NCBI GenBank assembly: GCA_020632875.1
Contig: JACKET010000014.1
Span: 62,001-126,000 of the forward strand
DNA from: Alphaproteobacteria bacterium
Lineage (GTDB): Bacteria > Myxococcota_A > UBA796 > GCA-2862545
Length of the DNA stretch: 64,000 nucleotides
Direction: 5' to 3'
Below, piece after piece: positions 1 to 7,191 of the stretch. Under the pieces are notes generated by a model. The model searched no databases. It had not been told where the DNA came from and was given only the letters and a program-made list of their open reading frames with translations. Position numbers and translations under genes: made by a program. Every line of letters begins with the position of its first letter. The first letter of the stretch is position 1.

Positions 1-731
1 TCGAGCACCGCGCGGACCCGCTCGCCCACCTCCGAACGCCCCATCGCCAACGCCATGCTGGGGGTCGGCGCCCGGCCGAGCGAGACCAGCAGGGCGGCGT
101 AGTCGCTGGGTCGGATGCCCGCCGCCAACGCCGCGTCGTCGGCCGCGTGCTCGGCCTCGCGCACGAGGGCCCGCCGCGCGAGCGCGACCGCCGGATGGAA
201 CCAGAACAGCGTCGCCACGCCCAGGCTCGCGACGTGGACGAGCCAGTCGAAGCGCGAGACGTGCGCCCGCTCGTGCGCGAGGACCGCCGCGCGATCGCCC
301 TCGCTCCAGCCCGCTGCAGACGACGGGAGCAGGATCACGGGCCGCAGCACGCCCCAGGTCAGCGGGCTGTCGAGCGCGTCGGCGTACCGGACGCCCGGCA
401 TCTCGGGGTCGGGACGCGCGCGGGCGGTGAGCCGCGCCAGGCCGACGATCCCACGGAGGGGCCCGACGGACGCGACCCCCACGCCGGCTGCCCACAGCGC
501 GGCCACCCACAGCGCGTCGATCGCGACGGCGGGGCCGCGCACGGCCGCGAAGACCGCGAGCAGCGGCAACGCGCCCAGCGCAGCGGCCCACACCACATGG
601 CGATGTGCGGCGGGCGCCGCGCGCAACGCGGTCGCGTTGACCACCCAGGCCCCCGCCACCACGGCCGTCGCCTTCAGCCCGGCATCCGCGAGGACCCCGA
701 CCGCCACCGCCAGCTCGGGAGACGCGCTCAC
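1..731 (-). CDS. M56-family (BlaR1-like) membrane metallopeptidase, C-terminus off the window
   Basis: The visible 243 residues begin at a GTG that overlaps the stop of the upstream BlaI-type gene by 4 nt (GTGA), so the two are translationally coupled. Hydrophobic segments lie at about residues 45-65 and 70-95. The zinc site is HERAH (residues 153-157), followed by REAEHAAD near residue 192, which supplies the expected third ligand. This is the M56/BlaR1 layout: a membrane zincin that, in known systems, senses an antibiotic or other signal and inactivates its partner repressor. The sensor part lies beyond the window, so the inducer is unknown. No beta-lactamase is visible nearby. The family call is firm; the role in antibiotic response is inference. 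Confidence 0.85.
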   Translation of the reverse strand, partial: MSASPELAVAVGVLADAGLKATAVVAGAWVVNATALRAAPAAHRHVVWAAALGALPLLAVFAAVRGPAVAIDALWVAALWAAGVGVASVGPLRGIVGLARLTARARPDPEMPGVRYADALDSPLTWGVLRPVILLPSSAAGWSEGDRAAVLAHERAHVSRFDWLVHVASLGVATLFWFHPAVALARRALVREAEHAADDAALAAGIRPSDYAALLVSLGRAPTPSMALAMGRSEVGERVRAVL

Positions 732-1099
732 CGGCCCTCCTCGCGGGCCTTGCGGATCGCGGCCTCGAGCTCGGCGAGCTCGGCATCCCCGAGGTCGGCC
801 TCTGCGACCAACGCGAGGGCAGCCTGCACCGGAGAGCCCGAGAAGAACGTGCGGACGACGCGCTTCAGGGCCGACGAGCTCGCCGACTCCGGCCGCACGG
901 TCGGGTGGTAGACGTACTTCCGGCCCGCCTGCTCGTGCCGCAGGTGGCCTTTCTCCTCGAGGGTGCGCACCAGCGCGCGGACCGCCGAATACGTCGGTGG
1001 GTCGGGCATCTCGCGATGGACGTCGCCCACCGATACGGTGCCGAGCCGGTACACGATGTCCATGATCTGCCGCTCGCGTCGGGAGAGTGGATCCTTCAT
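728..1099 (-). CDS. BlaI/MecI/CopY-family transcriptional repressor
   Basis: The 123-residue protein has the usual length of the family. The N-terminal winged helix starts with LSRRERQIMDIVYRLG and continues through a recognition segment with PTYSAVRALVRTLEEKG and the typical HEQAGRKYVYHP wing. The C-terminal half is the helical dimerisation and cleavage region. It sits directly upstream of, and overlaps by 4 nt, an M56 peptidase gene, the standard partner that relieves repression. The ATG has no ribosome site but has TAAGAA 6 nt upstream. A palindrome-centred segment next to that hexamer could be its own operator. Target genes beyond this operon cannot be read here. Confidence 0.92.
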   Translation of the reverse strand: MKDPLSRRERQIMDIVYRLGTVSVGDVHREMPDPPTYSAVRALVRTLEEKGHLRHEQAGRKYVYHPTVRPESASSSALKRVVRTFFSGSPVQAALALVAEADLGDAELAELEAAIRKAREEGR

Positions 1100-1105
1100 G
1101 CTGGT

Positions 1106-1124
1106 TTCTTAGCACATCGATGCT
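1106..1124 (-). promoter_or_regulatory. Candidate promoter and operator of the BlaI-type gene
   Basis: On the minus strand a TAAGAA hexamer (1106-1111) ends 6 nt before the ATG at 1099. It abuts an inverted repeat, AGCATCGATGTGCT (1111-1124), centred on CATCGATG. BlaI-family repressors bind dyad operators that overlap their own promoters, so autoregulation here is plausible. The dyad arms are imperfect and no second copy was found, so this is tentative. Confidence 0.35.
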
Positions 1125-1172
1125 CCACCCGGCAGGACGACGACCCGATAGAGGTTCGCCACGGAGGCCCCC

Positions 1173-1784
1173 TTGCCGATCACCGCCGATTCCTGCCCGA
1201 CGTGCGGAAAGCCCGCGGATGTCTGTGTCTGTGCGCGGATCGAGCCGATGCAGGGGCACGTGCGCGTCCTCGTCCTGCAGCATCCCCAGGAGCAGGACGC
1301 GCTGCTGGGCTCGGTCCCCGTGCTGGCGCGTGGCTGGGTGCCGACCGCGGTTCGCGTCGGGCTGTCCTGGCGGTCGCTGGCCGGCGCGCTCGGCGAGGAG
1401 GTCGACCCCGCGCGGTGGGCGGTGGTCTGGCCCAACTCCCTGCCCCGCCCGCTCACCGAAGAAGAGCAGGCCGCGCCGTGGGTCCGCCTCGAGCGCGGGT
1501 CCTCGGCGCCCCTCGAGGGCGTGGTGCTGCTCGACGGCACGTGGTCCCAGGGCAAGGCGCTGTGGTGGCGCAATCCATGGCTGAACAAGCTCGGCCGGCT
1601 CGTCCTGAATCCGAAGGAGCCCTCGATCTACGGCAAGCTCCGCAAGGAGCCCCGCAAGGGCTGGGTGTCGACGCTCGAGGCCGCGGCCGAGGCGCTGGTG
1701 GCGGCCGGCGAGCCGCCCGAGGTCCGCGATGCGCTCCGGCGGTCGTTCCGGACGATGGTGCAGCGGGTGCGCGACCGAAAGTGA
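1173..1784 (+). CDS. DTW-domain protein, probable tRNA-uridine aminocarboxypropyltransferase (TapT/DTWD family)
   Basis: The 203-residue protein starts at TTG with a GGAGG 5 nt upstream. The N-terminus holds a zinc-type cluster, CPTCGKPADVCVC. The core has the family signature in the form LLDGTWSQGKALWW (about residues 118-131), followed by NPWLNKLGRL and a basic segment, LNPKEPSIYGKLRKEP. DTW proteins transfer the 3-amino-3-carboxypropyl group of S-adenosylmethionine to uridine in tRNA (position 47 in E. coli TapT). Length and motif order fit a complete enzyme. It is transcribed away from the BlaI/M56 pair and looks monocistronic. The tRNA target is inferred from the family. Confidence 0.85.
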   Translation: MPITADSCPTCGKPADVCVCARIEPMQGHVRVLVLQHPQEQDALLGSVPVLARGWVPTAVRVGLSWRSLAGALGEEVDPARWAVVWPNSLPRPLTEEEQAAPWVRLERGSSAPLEGVVLLDGTWSQGKALWWRNPWLNKLGRLVLNPKEPSIYGKLRKEPRKGWVSTLEAAAEALVAAGEPPEVRDALRRSFRTMVQRVRDRK

Positions 1785-1909
1785 GCCGATGCGCGGCCGC
1801 GCATCGCCGCGCACCTCCGCGCATCGTTCACAACGGATTCACGGCGTTCGACCTACGATGACGGACGGCCCACCGCGTGCAGCCTCCGAGGCATCCCCTG
1901 GAGGTCCCC

Positions 1910-2428
1910 ATGTCCCGCATCCTGACGCTGCTCTTCCTCTCCTTCTCCTTCACGCCGCTGGCCGTGGCCGGCCCGATGTGCTGCGACCCGTCGACCGGGA
2001 CGTGCACGGACACCGACACCGTCTGCCTGCCCTCCCAGATCGCCATGTGGTGCCCTGACGATCAGACGGCCACGCAGAAGAGCGACGGCGAGTGGGAGTG
2101 CCAGGAGAGCGGCGCGGTCCCCGAGCTGCCGGTCGCCGGGCCGGACCTCACCGACGCGCTCCTGTGCTGCGACGGCGCCTGGTGCGAGGTGCTCGCGGGC
2201 CAGTGCTGTGACGCCAGCGTGAAGCACTGCGGACGCACGGGAGTCTCGCCGGAAGGGCTGGCCGTCTGCGAGGATCCGCTCGAAGGCCCGATGTGCTGCG
2301 ACCCTTCGACCGGCATGTGCTCCGACACCGACTCGATCTGCCCGCCGAACGAGATCATGGTCTGGTGTCCCGACGGTCAGACCGCGCAGCAACAGAACAA
2401 CGGCGAGTGGGAGTGCCAGGAGAGCTGA
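1910..2428 (+). CDS. Secreted Cys-rich protein with a duplicated module
   Basis: The start is the ATG behind GGAGGTCCCC. An upstream in-frame codon at 1877 lacks a ribosome site. The 172-residue product has a signal peptide (hydrophobic LLFLSFSFTPLAVAG) and then a Cys-rich body. A module beginning GPMCCDPSTG and ending GEWECQES occurs twice, near the N-terminus of the mature protein and at its C-terminus. It carries five Cys per copy and an internal WCPD. A different Cys-rich segment with three CC/C clusters lies between them. The function is not recognised. The even spacing suggests disulfide-bonded extracellular modules. The next gene, a cytochrome, shares an almost identical ribosome-site context. 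Confidence 0.75.
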   Translation: MSRILTLLFLSFSFTPLAVAGPMCCDPSTGTCTDTDTVCLPSQIAMWCPDDQTATQKSDGEWECQESGAVPELPVAGPDLTDALLCCDGAWCEVLAGQCCDASVKHCGRTGVSPEGLAVCEDPLEGPMCCDPSTGMCSDTDSICPPNEIMVWCPDGQTAQQQNNGEWECQES

Positions 2429-2474
2429 CGTTCCCGGCACGGACGTTGCACATCGGGCCCCCTGGAGGTCCCCG

Positions 2475-3116
2475 ATGTCCCTGCTCTTCAGCCTCGGCGC
2501 GCTCGCCGCCGAGCCCGCGTCCCCCCATCCCGAGATGCATTCGTTCCTCCTGCTCGCACGCGGGGCCCGCGACGCCACCATCCGCGGCGATCTCGACGCG
2601 TCCCGGAAGCAGATGCAGAGCCTCACCGAGGTCTTCTCGTTCGAGGAGTTCCCAGAGGCCGGGAAGCCCTTCCTGATCGGGATGAAGAGCGCCGCCACCG
2701 ACGGCGCGAAGGCGAAGTCCCTCGACGACGCAGGGCACGCGCTCGGCCGCATCGCCTCGGCGTGCGGCGAGTGCCACGCCGCGCTCGGTGCGGGCCCCGA
2801 CTTCGGGGCCGTCGGCAAGCCCCCGAAGGGTGACGACCTGAACAAGCACATGCAGCTGCACGACTGGGCCGCGACGCGGATGTGGGAGGGCCTGGTCGTG
2901 TCGGACGCGAAGCGCTGGGAGGCCGGCGCCACCGCGCTGTTCGCGGAGTCGTGGGTGCACCCCGACACCGAGGACGACGCGAAGACCGCGACGTTCGGCC
3001 ACCGCGTCCACGAGACCGGCCTCGCCGCGATGCTGACGTGGAGCGACGCCCAGCGGGCCGCGCTCTACGGGCAGTTCGTGGCCAACTGCGCGGGATGCCA
3101 TCGCGGCCGCGAGTGA
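2475..3116 (+). CDS. Di-heme c-type cytochrome
   Basis: The 213-residue protein has two CxxCH heme-attachment sites, CGECH (97-101) and CAGCH at the extreme C-terminus. A short hydrophobic N-terminus (SLLFSLGALAAEP) serves as an export signal. Possible axial Met and His residues occur between the sites, but ligands cannot be assigned. The start is supported by GGAGG 8 nt upstream. It follows the Cys-rich secreted protein by 46 nt and may be co-transcribed. Location should be periplasmic, with an electron-transfer or redox-sensing role. No oxidase or dehydrogenase partner is adjacent, so the physiological partner is unknown. Confidence 0.85.
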   Translation: MSLLFSLGALAAEPASPHPEMHSFLLLARGARDATIRGDLDASRKQMQSLTEVFSFEEFPEAGKPFLIGMKSAATDGAKAKSLDDAGHALGRIASACGECHAALGAGPDFGAVGKPPKGDDLNKHMQLHDWAATRMWEGLVVSDAKRWEAGATALFAESWVHPDTEDDAKTATFGHRVHETGLAAMLTWSDAQRAALYGQFVANCAGCHRGRE

Positions 3117-3241
3117 CGGGCGAGAACCCGCAACCCGCAGTGCGAAAGCGCGCAGCTACGGAACCGTCCCGAGACGCCCGCCTGCCGCGACGCGCCCGTC
3201 CGGGCACTGCGGTATCCTGCGGCCATCGAGCGGAGGCAGGG

Positions 3242-3619
3242 ATGAAGATGCTGATCGTGGCCGACAGCGGACGTGCACGGTTCTACGAGCTGGACGACGA
3301 CTTCGAGAACCTCACCGAAGCGCACGATCTGGTGCATCCCGAGGCGCGCCTGCGCGCCTCCGACGTGTACGAGGGCGACCCGCACACCGACCGGAAGGAT
3401 GTCGAGTCCGAGCAGTTCGCCCGCCAGGTCGCCGACCAGGCGAAGCAGCGGCTCGACGACTACGACGGGCTGCACATCGTCGCTCCACCCCGTTTCCTGG
3501 GCCAGCTGCGCAAGGTCCTGAGCAAGCCGGTGCAGCGAAAGCTCGTCGGCACCCTCGCGAAAGACCTCACCCAGACCCCGCCGCACGAGCTGCAGAAGTG
3601 GGTGCGCGAGAACCGCTGA
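3242..3619 (+). CDS. Host-attachment-protein / baeRF-like small protein
   Basis: The 125-residue protein begins MKMLIVADSGRARFYELDDD behind a GGAGG-type site (GGAGGCAGGG). Its pattern is that of proteins annotated as 'host attachment protein' (Pfam PF10116-like): an N-terminal strand with ADSGRARFY, a central acidic linker with a DRKDVESEQFARQVADQ helix, then LHIVAPPRFLGQLRKVL and an ending in DLTQTPPHELQKWVRENR. Those proteins are related to the archaeo-eukaryotic release factor fold and are often stress-linked, with no firm biochemical role. The gene stands alone and converges with the next gene across 3 nt. A TATCCT hexamer lies 24 nt upstream of the start. Confidence 0.75.
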   Translation: MKMLIVADSGRARFYELDDDFENLTEAHDLVHPEARLRASDVYEGDPHTDRKDVESEQFARQVADQAKQRLDDYDGLHIVAPPRFLGQLRKVLSKPVQRKLVGTLAKDLTQTPPHELQKWVRENR

Positions 3620-3622
3620 CCG

Positions 3623-4213
3623 TCAGGAACGCCGCGCCGCGAGGGCCGCGGTCGCCGCGAGCTTGTGACGCGCCTGCCACGGCGGGCCCGCCTCGCGCCC
3701 CATCGCGCGGAGCACGGCGTCGAGGTCGCCTCCGTCGAGGGACGCCGCGGCCTCGGCACGCACGCGGTCGCGGTCGTACCAGGACACCCGCCACCCGCGC
3801 GCCGTCGCCGCGTTCGCCAGGGCCATGCGGTACATCACGGAGTCGGCCTGGGTCTGGGCGCGGTTGTCGTGCAGCCGGCCCTCGACGGTCGGAGGCAGCT
3901 CCGGACACTCCCGGATGGCGATGACGCCCACGGATGCGGGCAGCGCCGCGAGGCACGCCTCGGCACCCTCGGCCGCCGCGGCGTGCACGCGCTCGATCAG
4001 CGCGATGGCCTCGGGGAGCGCGATGGGACGCGCCCACGGGCTGTCGAGGTAGCGACCGACCGCCCAGGCGCCCTCGTGGTGGTAGGGGTGCGTCGGGAGG
4101 TCGTGGGTGAGGTCGACCCGTCGCCGGTCGATCAGCGCGCCGTCGGCCGCGACCGTCACGAGCTCGACCGAATTCCCGTGCTCGGCCACGCCCACCGTCG
4201 CGCCGCCGATCAC
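3623..4213 (-). CDS. Conserved-looking protein of unknown function, possible RNase H-like fold
   Basis: The start chosen is the GTG overlapping the stop of the upstream gene by 4 nt (GTGA), giving 196 residues. The N-terminus is strand-rich (VIGGATVGVAEHGNSVELVT). An invariant-looking segment, RECPELPPTVEGRLHDNRAQ, follows, then a helix with ADSVMYRMALANAA and a strand, GWRVSWYDRDRV. The C-terminus is helical, with GPPWQARHKLAATAALAA. The alternation of strands, a helix carrying a small-residue face and a late basic KLAA helix recalls RuvC/RNase H-like proteins. No complete acidic catalytic triad can be identified, so the fold is only a guess. It is coupled to an envelope lipoprotein, which gives no functional clue. 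Confidence 0.6.
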   Translation of the reverse strand: MIGGATVGVAEHGNSVELVTVAADGALIDRRRVDLTHDLPTHPYHHEGAWAVGRYLDSPWARPIALPEAIALIERVHAAAAEGAEACLAALPASVGVIAIRECPELPPTVEGRLHDNRAQTQADSVMYRMALANAATARGWRVSWYDRDRVRAEAAASLDGGDLDAVLRAMGREAGPPWQARHKLAATAALAARRS

Positions 4214-4704
4214 TCCTTCACACCGCCGATGCCGAAGCCGACCTGCAGCCCCGCCCAACCGCGCGTGTACGTGTCGTTCTGCGTGCCGGGGCCGAGGTTC
4301 CCCTCGCCGATGAGCGAGATCGTGAGGCCCAGCGGCGAGTCGCCCGGGTAGATCATCATGCCGGGGCTCAGCGCCACGCTGAACATCGGCCGCACGCCGC
4401 CGTTCACGCCCGCGAGCCCGACGAACGTGTTCGCGCGGACGTAGAAGGCGACCGGCGCGTCGGTCTCGGCGAAGAAGAACGCGTGCGGCCCGATCTCGGG
4501 GAACACCCAGGCGTTCGACATCGCCCGCGTGCGCGCGCTCATCCCGATGCCCAGGAACGGGATGTCGCTGCCGCCGATGTGGCCCGTGATGCTGCCGCCG
4601 TGCTCGCCGGGCTTCACGGGCGCATAGTGGTAGCCCGTCTCGACCTGCGTGAAGACGGTGCCGGCGCAGCCGGTGGCGAACGGGAGCAGGGCGAATACCC
4701 GCAT
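4210..4704 (-). CDS. Small lipoprotein with outer-membrane-barrel-like sequence
   Basis: Starting at the internal ATG gives 164 residues beginning MRVFALLPFATGCAG, a short lipoprotein-type signal with a Cys at residue 14. The longer reading to 4875 has an Arg-rich non-coding-like N-terminus. The mature part is rich in Gly, aromatic and alternating hydrophobic residues (for example AFFFAETDAPVAFYVRA and MMIYPGDSPLGLTISLIGEG) and ends in FGIGGVKE. This is typical of small beta-barrel or barrel-like lipoproteins. It overlaps the next gene by 4 nt. A TAGGCT hexamer lies about 40 nt upstream. No family was recognised. Confidence 0.65.
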   Translation of the reverse strand: MRVFALLPFATGCAGTVFTQVETGYHYAPVKPGEHGGSITGHIGGSDIPFLGIGMSARTRAMSNAWVFPEIGPHAFFFAETDAPVAFYVRANTFVGLAGVNGGVRPMFSVALSPGMMIYPGDSPLGLTISLIGEGNLGPGTQNDTYTRGWAGLQVGFGIGGVKE

Positions 4705-4862
4705 GAGGCCTCGGAGCTGGGGGGTTCGGGTCGCAGCGAGCCTAGCACCGGTGGCCGGCCCGCGGCCAAGCCGTCGAGAATCGCGGCGTCGGGCACGACG
4801 CGTCGAGCGGCTCCCTGGGAGAATCCCGCCCGATGCGCGACACTGCGCCGCGGAGGTCCACC

Positions 4863-5102
4863 ATGCTCGCCGCACTGCTCCTCACCACGAGCTTCCCCCA
4901 GCGCCCCGGCGCGTGCATCGCGCGCCTGGGTGGCGTCGAGCATCCCCAGATCGTCGCGCCCTACTGCAGCCAGTACATCGGCGGCGACGGCCTCGGGCTC
5001 GATTGCCTCGAGCTCGTCCGCATCGGCGCATCCGACGTGGCGGCGTGCGTCGACGTCCTGACCGGGGCTGCGCGGACGAGGGATCCGCCGCCAAGGTCCT
5101 GA
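4863..5102 (+). CDS. Small secreted Cys protein, probably frameshifted near its C-terminus
   Basis: The ATG at 4863 follows GGAGGTCCACC. The product starts with a signal-like MLAALLLTTSF and continues with Cys-spaced sequence (GACIARLGG, VAPYCSQYIGGDGLGLDCLE, AACVDVL). In this frame it ends abruptly in TGAARTRDPPPRS. The neighbouring frame, entered at the GGGG run near 5065-5070, reads GCADEGSAAKVLKCVKKGPP to a stop at 5128. That continuation restores the Cys pattern and looks like the genuine C-terminus. Either a one-base sequencing or assembly error or a real frameshift is likely. The function is unknown. Confidence 0.5.
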   Translation: MLAALLLTTSFPQRPGACIARLGGVEHPQIVAPYCSQYIGGDGLGLDCLELVRIGASDVAACVDVLTGAARTRDPPPRS

Positions 5103-5154
5103 AGTGCGTGAAGAAGGGGCCGCCGTGACGGTCGCTCGCGGCACCCCGGCGCCG

Positions 5155-6552
5155 TCAGGCGTCGATGCCGTGCTTCTTCATCAGCCGCCGTAGCTGGTCC
5201 CGGCTGTTCAGGCCGAGGCGCTTCCAGGCGCGCGACACCACGCCGTCTTCGGCCTCCAGCGCCGCGCGGATGTCGGCGGGGCCGAGGGTGCCGGGGTCGG
5301 TCGACACCCCGGCGCGCGGAAGGGGCTCCGCCACGTCGAGGTAGTCGCCTTCCGCGCGGCGCAGCGCCTCCCACAGCAGGACGTCGAGCTCCCGCACGTG
5401 CGTCTCCCAGTCGCGGAGCAGGAGGTGCTGCACGAAGCGCGGCGTGACCCGCGGCGCCCCGTCGTAGAACCGCTCGAGCGCGCGGTCGCCGCGCGTGGCG
5501 CGCTGGAGCAGGTGCCCGAGCAACAGCGGCACGTCCTCCGGGCGCTCGGTGAGCCCCTGCACCGCGATGCGGTGGCGGAAGCGCGCGACCAGATCGTGCT
5601 TGAGCTGCGCGGGGTCGCGGTGCGTCGCCCCCACGACCCGTGCCGTGCTGGTGCGGGTCTGTGCCTCGCCGAGCCGCTGGTAGCTCCCGGCGTCGAGGAC
5701 GCGCAGCAGGCCCGCCTGCACCGACTCGGGGAGCTCGCCGACCTCGTCGAGGAGCAGCGTTCCGCCGTGCGCCTCGCCGACGAGCCCCGGGCGGTCGGGC
5801 ATCCCGGGGTTCGGGTAGTCGCGGCGGTTGCCGAACAGCTCGGCCTCGGCGAGCGAAGCGGGGATGGTCGCGGCGTTGCGGGCGACGAGGCGGCGGCTGT
5901 CGGACAGGGCGTGGAGCGCGGCTGCGGCGAGCTCCTTGCCCGCGCCGGACGGGCCGCCCACGAACACGTGGCCCTCGCGGCGCGCCACGAACGCGAGCTC
6001 GCCCCGCAGGCGCCACGCGGGCTCGGACTCGCCGACCATCCCGAACGGATCGGGCCCACCGAAGGGGAAGGACGGGAACGGCTCAGCCAGCGCGGGCGGA
6101 TCCGCGAGCCGACGCACGGCGACCAGCACGAGCGCGTTCTCGAGCTCGATCACGTCACCGGGTGCCAGCTCGACCCGGTCGGCCGGCGCGCCCCGATGCA
6201 GCAGGCGGGTCTTGCCGCGCTGCTCGACGGTCAGCGTCGCGCCGCCCTCGAGCCACAGCTGGTCGCGCGAGATGCGCCGCGTGGCGAGTGGCCCGCGGAG
6301 CTCGCTCGCACCGGGCCGGATGCGCCATGGGTGCACACGCGGCCCGCCGTCGCCGGTCCCCCGGCCGAGCGACCCCGCGTCACCCGCGAGGACGAGGGTC
6401 TCGCCCACCCGGCCGGGCTCGTCGTACGACCAGGCGATGCACAGCCCCCAGCTCCGGCGGCTGGGCGAAGGCGGCGCGTACGGGCGGTCGGCGGTGAGGG
6501 TCTCGTCGTCGCACACGGCACGCCCGGTACCCAGGTGCCAGGCGCGTCGCAA
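5155..6552 (-). CDS. FHA-like / AAA+ bacterial enhancer-binding-type regulator lacking GAFTGA
   Basis: The 465-residue protein has an N-terminal FHA-like beta domain (LGRGTG near residue 63, ISRDQLWL near 95; the usual Ser-x-x-His is Ser-Arg-Asp-Gln). An AAA+ domain of sigma54-activator type follows: Walker A GGPSGAGKE (about residue 200), the AELFGN segment, Walker B GGTLLLDEVGELP, then AGLLRVLD, VVGATHRD and an arginine-rich sensor region. The GAFTGA loop that contacts sigma54 is replaced by RRDYPNPGMPDR. A C-terminal Fis-type helix-turn-helix (VVSRAWKRLGLNSRDQLRRL) should bind DNA. Without GAFTGA it may not activate sigma54 polymerase. The start is TTG with a weak ribosome site; a GTG at 6516 is an alternative. 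Confidence 0.82.
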   Translation of the reverse strand: MRRAWHLGTGRAVCDDETLTADRPYAPPSPSRRSWGLCIAWSYDEPGRVGETLVLAGDAGSLGRGTGDGGPRVHPWRIRPGASELRGPLATRRISRDQLWLEGGATLTVEQRGKTRLLHRGAPADRVELAPGDVIELENALVLVAVRRLADPPALAEPFPSFPFGGPDPFGMVGESEPAWRLRGELAFVARREGHVFVGGPSGAGKELAAAALHALSDSRRLVARNAATIPASLAEAELFGNRRDYPNPGMPDRPGLVGEAHGGTLLLDEVGELPESVQAGLLRVLDAGSYQRLGEAQTRTSTARVVGATHRDPAQLKHDLVARFRHRIAVQGLTERPEDVPLLLGHLLQRATRGDRALERFYDGAPRVTPRFVQHLLLRDWETHVRELDVLLWEALRRAEGDYLDVAEPLPRAGVSTDPGTLGPADIRAALEAEDGVVSRAWKRLGLNSRDQLRRLMKKHGIDA

Positions 6553-6608
6553 CGCTCACCGCTCCACGCAATCGGAGGGTCGCATCCGAATCTCCGGAGA
6601 GAGCGGGG

Positions 6609-7118
6609 TCACAGGAGGACGAGGCCGTCGAAGATCGCCTTCACACCGGGGCTGTCGTCGTAGTCTTCGCCCATGACGGTGAAGGTGAGCTCGTGGTCGC
6701 CGTGGCGGGTGATGTTCAGGCTCTGCGTGACGCCCGCGTACGTGAAGCGGGTGCGCGCCCAGGGGATGCCGTGGCGCTCGACCTGCTCGGCGGGGCTGCC
6801 GTTCTGCGAAGCGGCCATCTTCTCGATCGCCTGCATCGGGTCGGCCTTGTTGTTCCGCTCGAGCTTGATGTAGACGCCGTGCGCGCCGGCCGTCCCCCTC
6901 TTCCCCAGCGTCATCAGGCCCATCTTGTCGTAGTCGTCCGCGAGGACCTCCCAGCCCTCGGGGAGGACGGTGCGGAACAGGTCCTTCTCGATGGACCCCG
7001 CGGCGGGCGCCGCCTGGACGCCGCTGCTCGCCGCGGGAGCGGCGGTGGAGCCGGGCGAAGCGCCTCCGGAGCAGGCGAGCGCGAAGACGGCGGACAGGAC
7101 GAAGAGCACACGGTGCAT
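6609..7118 (-). CDS. Lipoprotein of unknown function
   Basis: The 169-residue product has a clear lipoprotein signal (FVLSAVFALACSGG, Cys at residue 16). A low-complexity Ala/Ser/Pro tether follows. The folded domain of about 120 residues starts at IEKDLFRTVLPEGWEVLADD and ends in FDGLVLL. Its pattern (PEGWEV near the start, then alternating strands with VYIKLERNN, ARTRFTYAGV and HELTFTVMGEDYDDSPGVKAI) resembles small periplasmic proteins that measure or bind at the envelope, but no family was recognised. It follows the large kinase gene on the same strand. The AGGAGG ribosome site is entirely inside a hairpin (see 7124-7143), suggesting translational control. Confidence 0.7.
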   Translation of the reverse strand: MHRVLFVLSAVFALACSGGASPGSTAAPAASSGVQAAPAAGSIEKDLFRTVLPEGWEVLADDYDKMGLMTLGKRGTAGAHGVYIKLERNNKADPMQAIEKMAASQNGSPAEQVERHGIPWARTRFTYAGVTQSLNITRHGDHELTFTVMGEDYDDSPGVKAIFDGLVLL

Positions 7119-7123
7119 GGAAC

Positions 7124-7143
7124 CTCCTGGTCACTGCCAGGAG
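7124..7143 (-). promoter_or_regulatory. Hairpin covering the ribosome-binding site of the downstream lipoprotein
   Basis: On the minus strand CTCCTGG, a 6-nt loop and CCAGGAG form a perfect 7-bp stem. The AGGAGG at 7123-7128, 4 nt before the ATG at 7118, is contained in the 3' arm. It could hide the ribosome site in the folded state. It also lies 52 nt downstream of the kinase stop and could slow transcription there. There is no U-tract. Confidence 0.45.
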
Positions 7144-7191
7144 CACGCTGCGTGCCACCCGATTCGGGCCGATTGTCGTGGTTCTACCATC

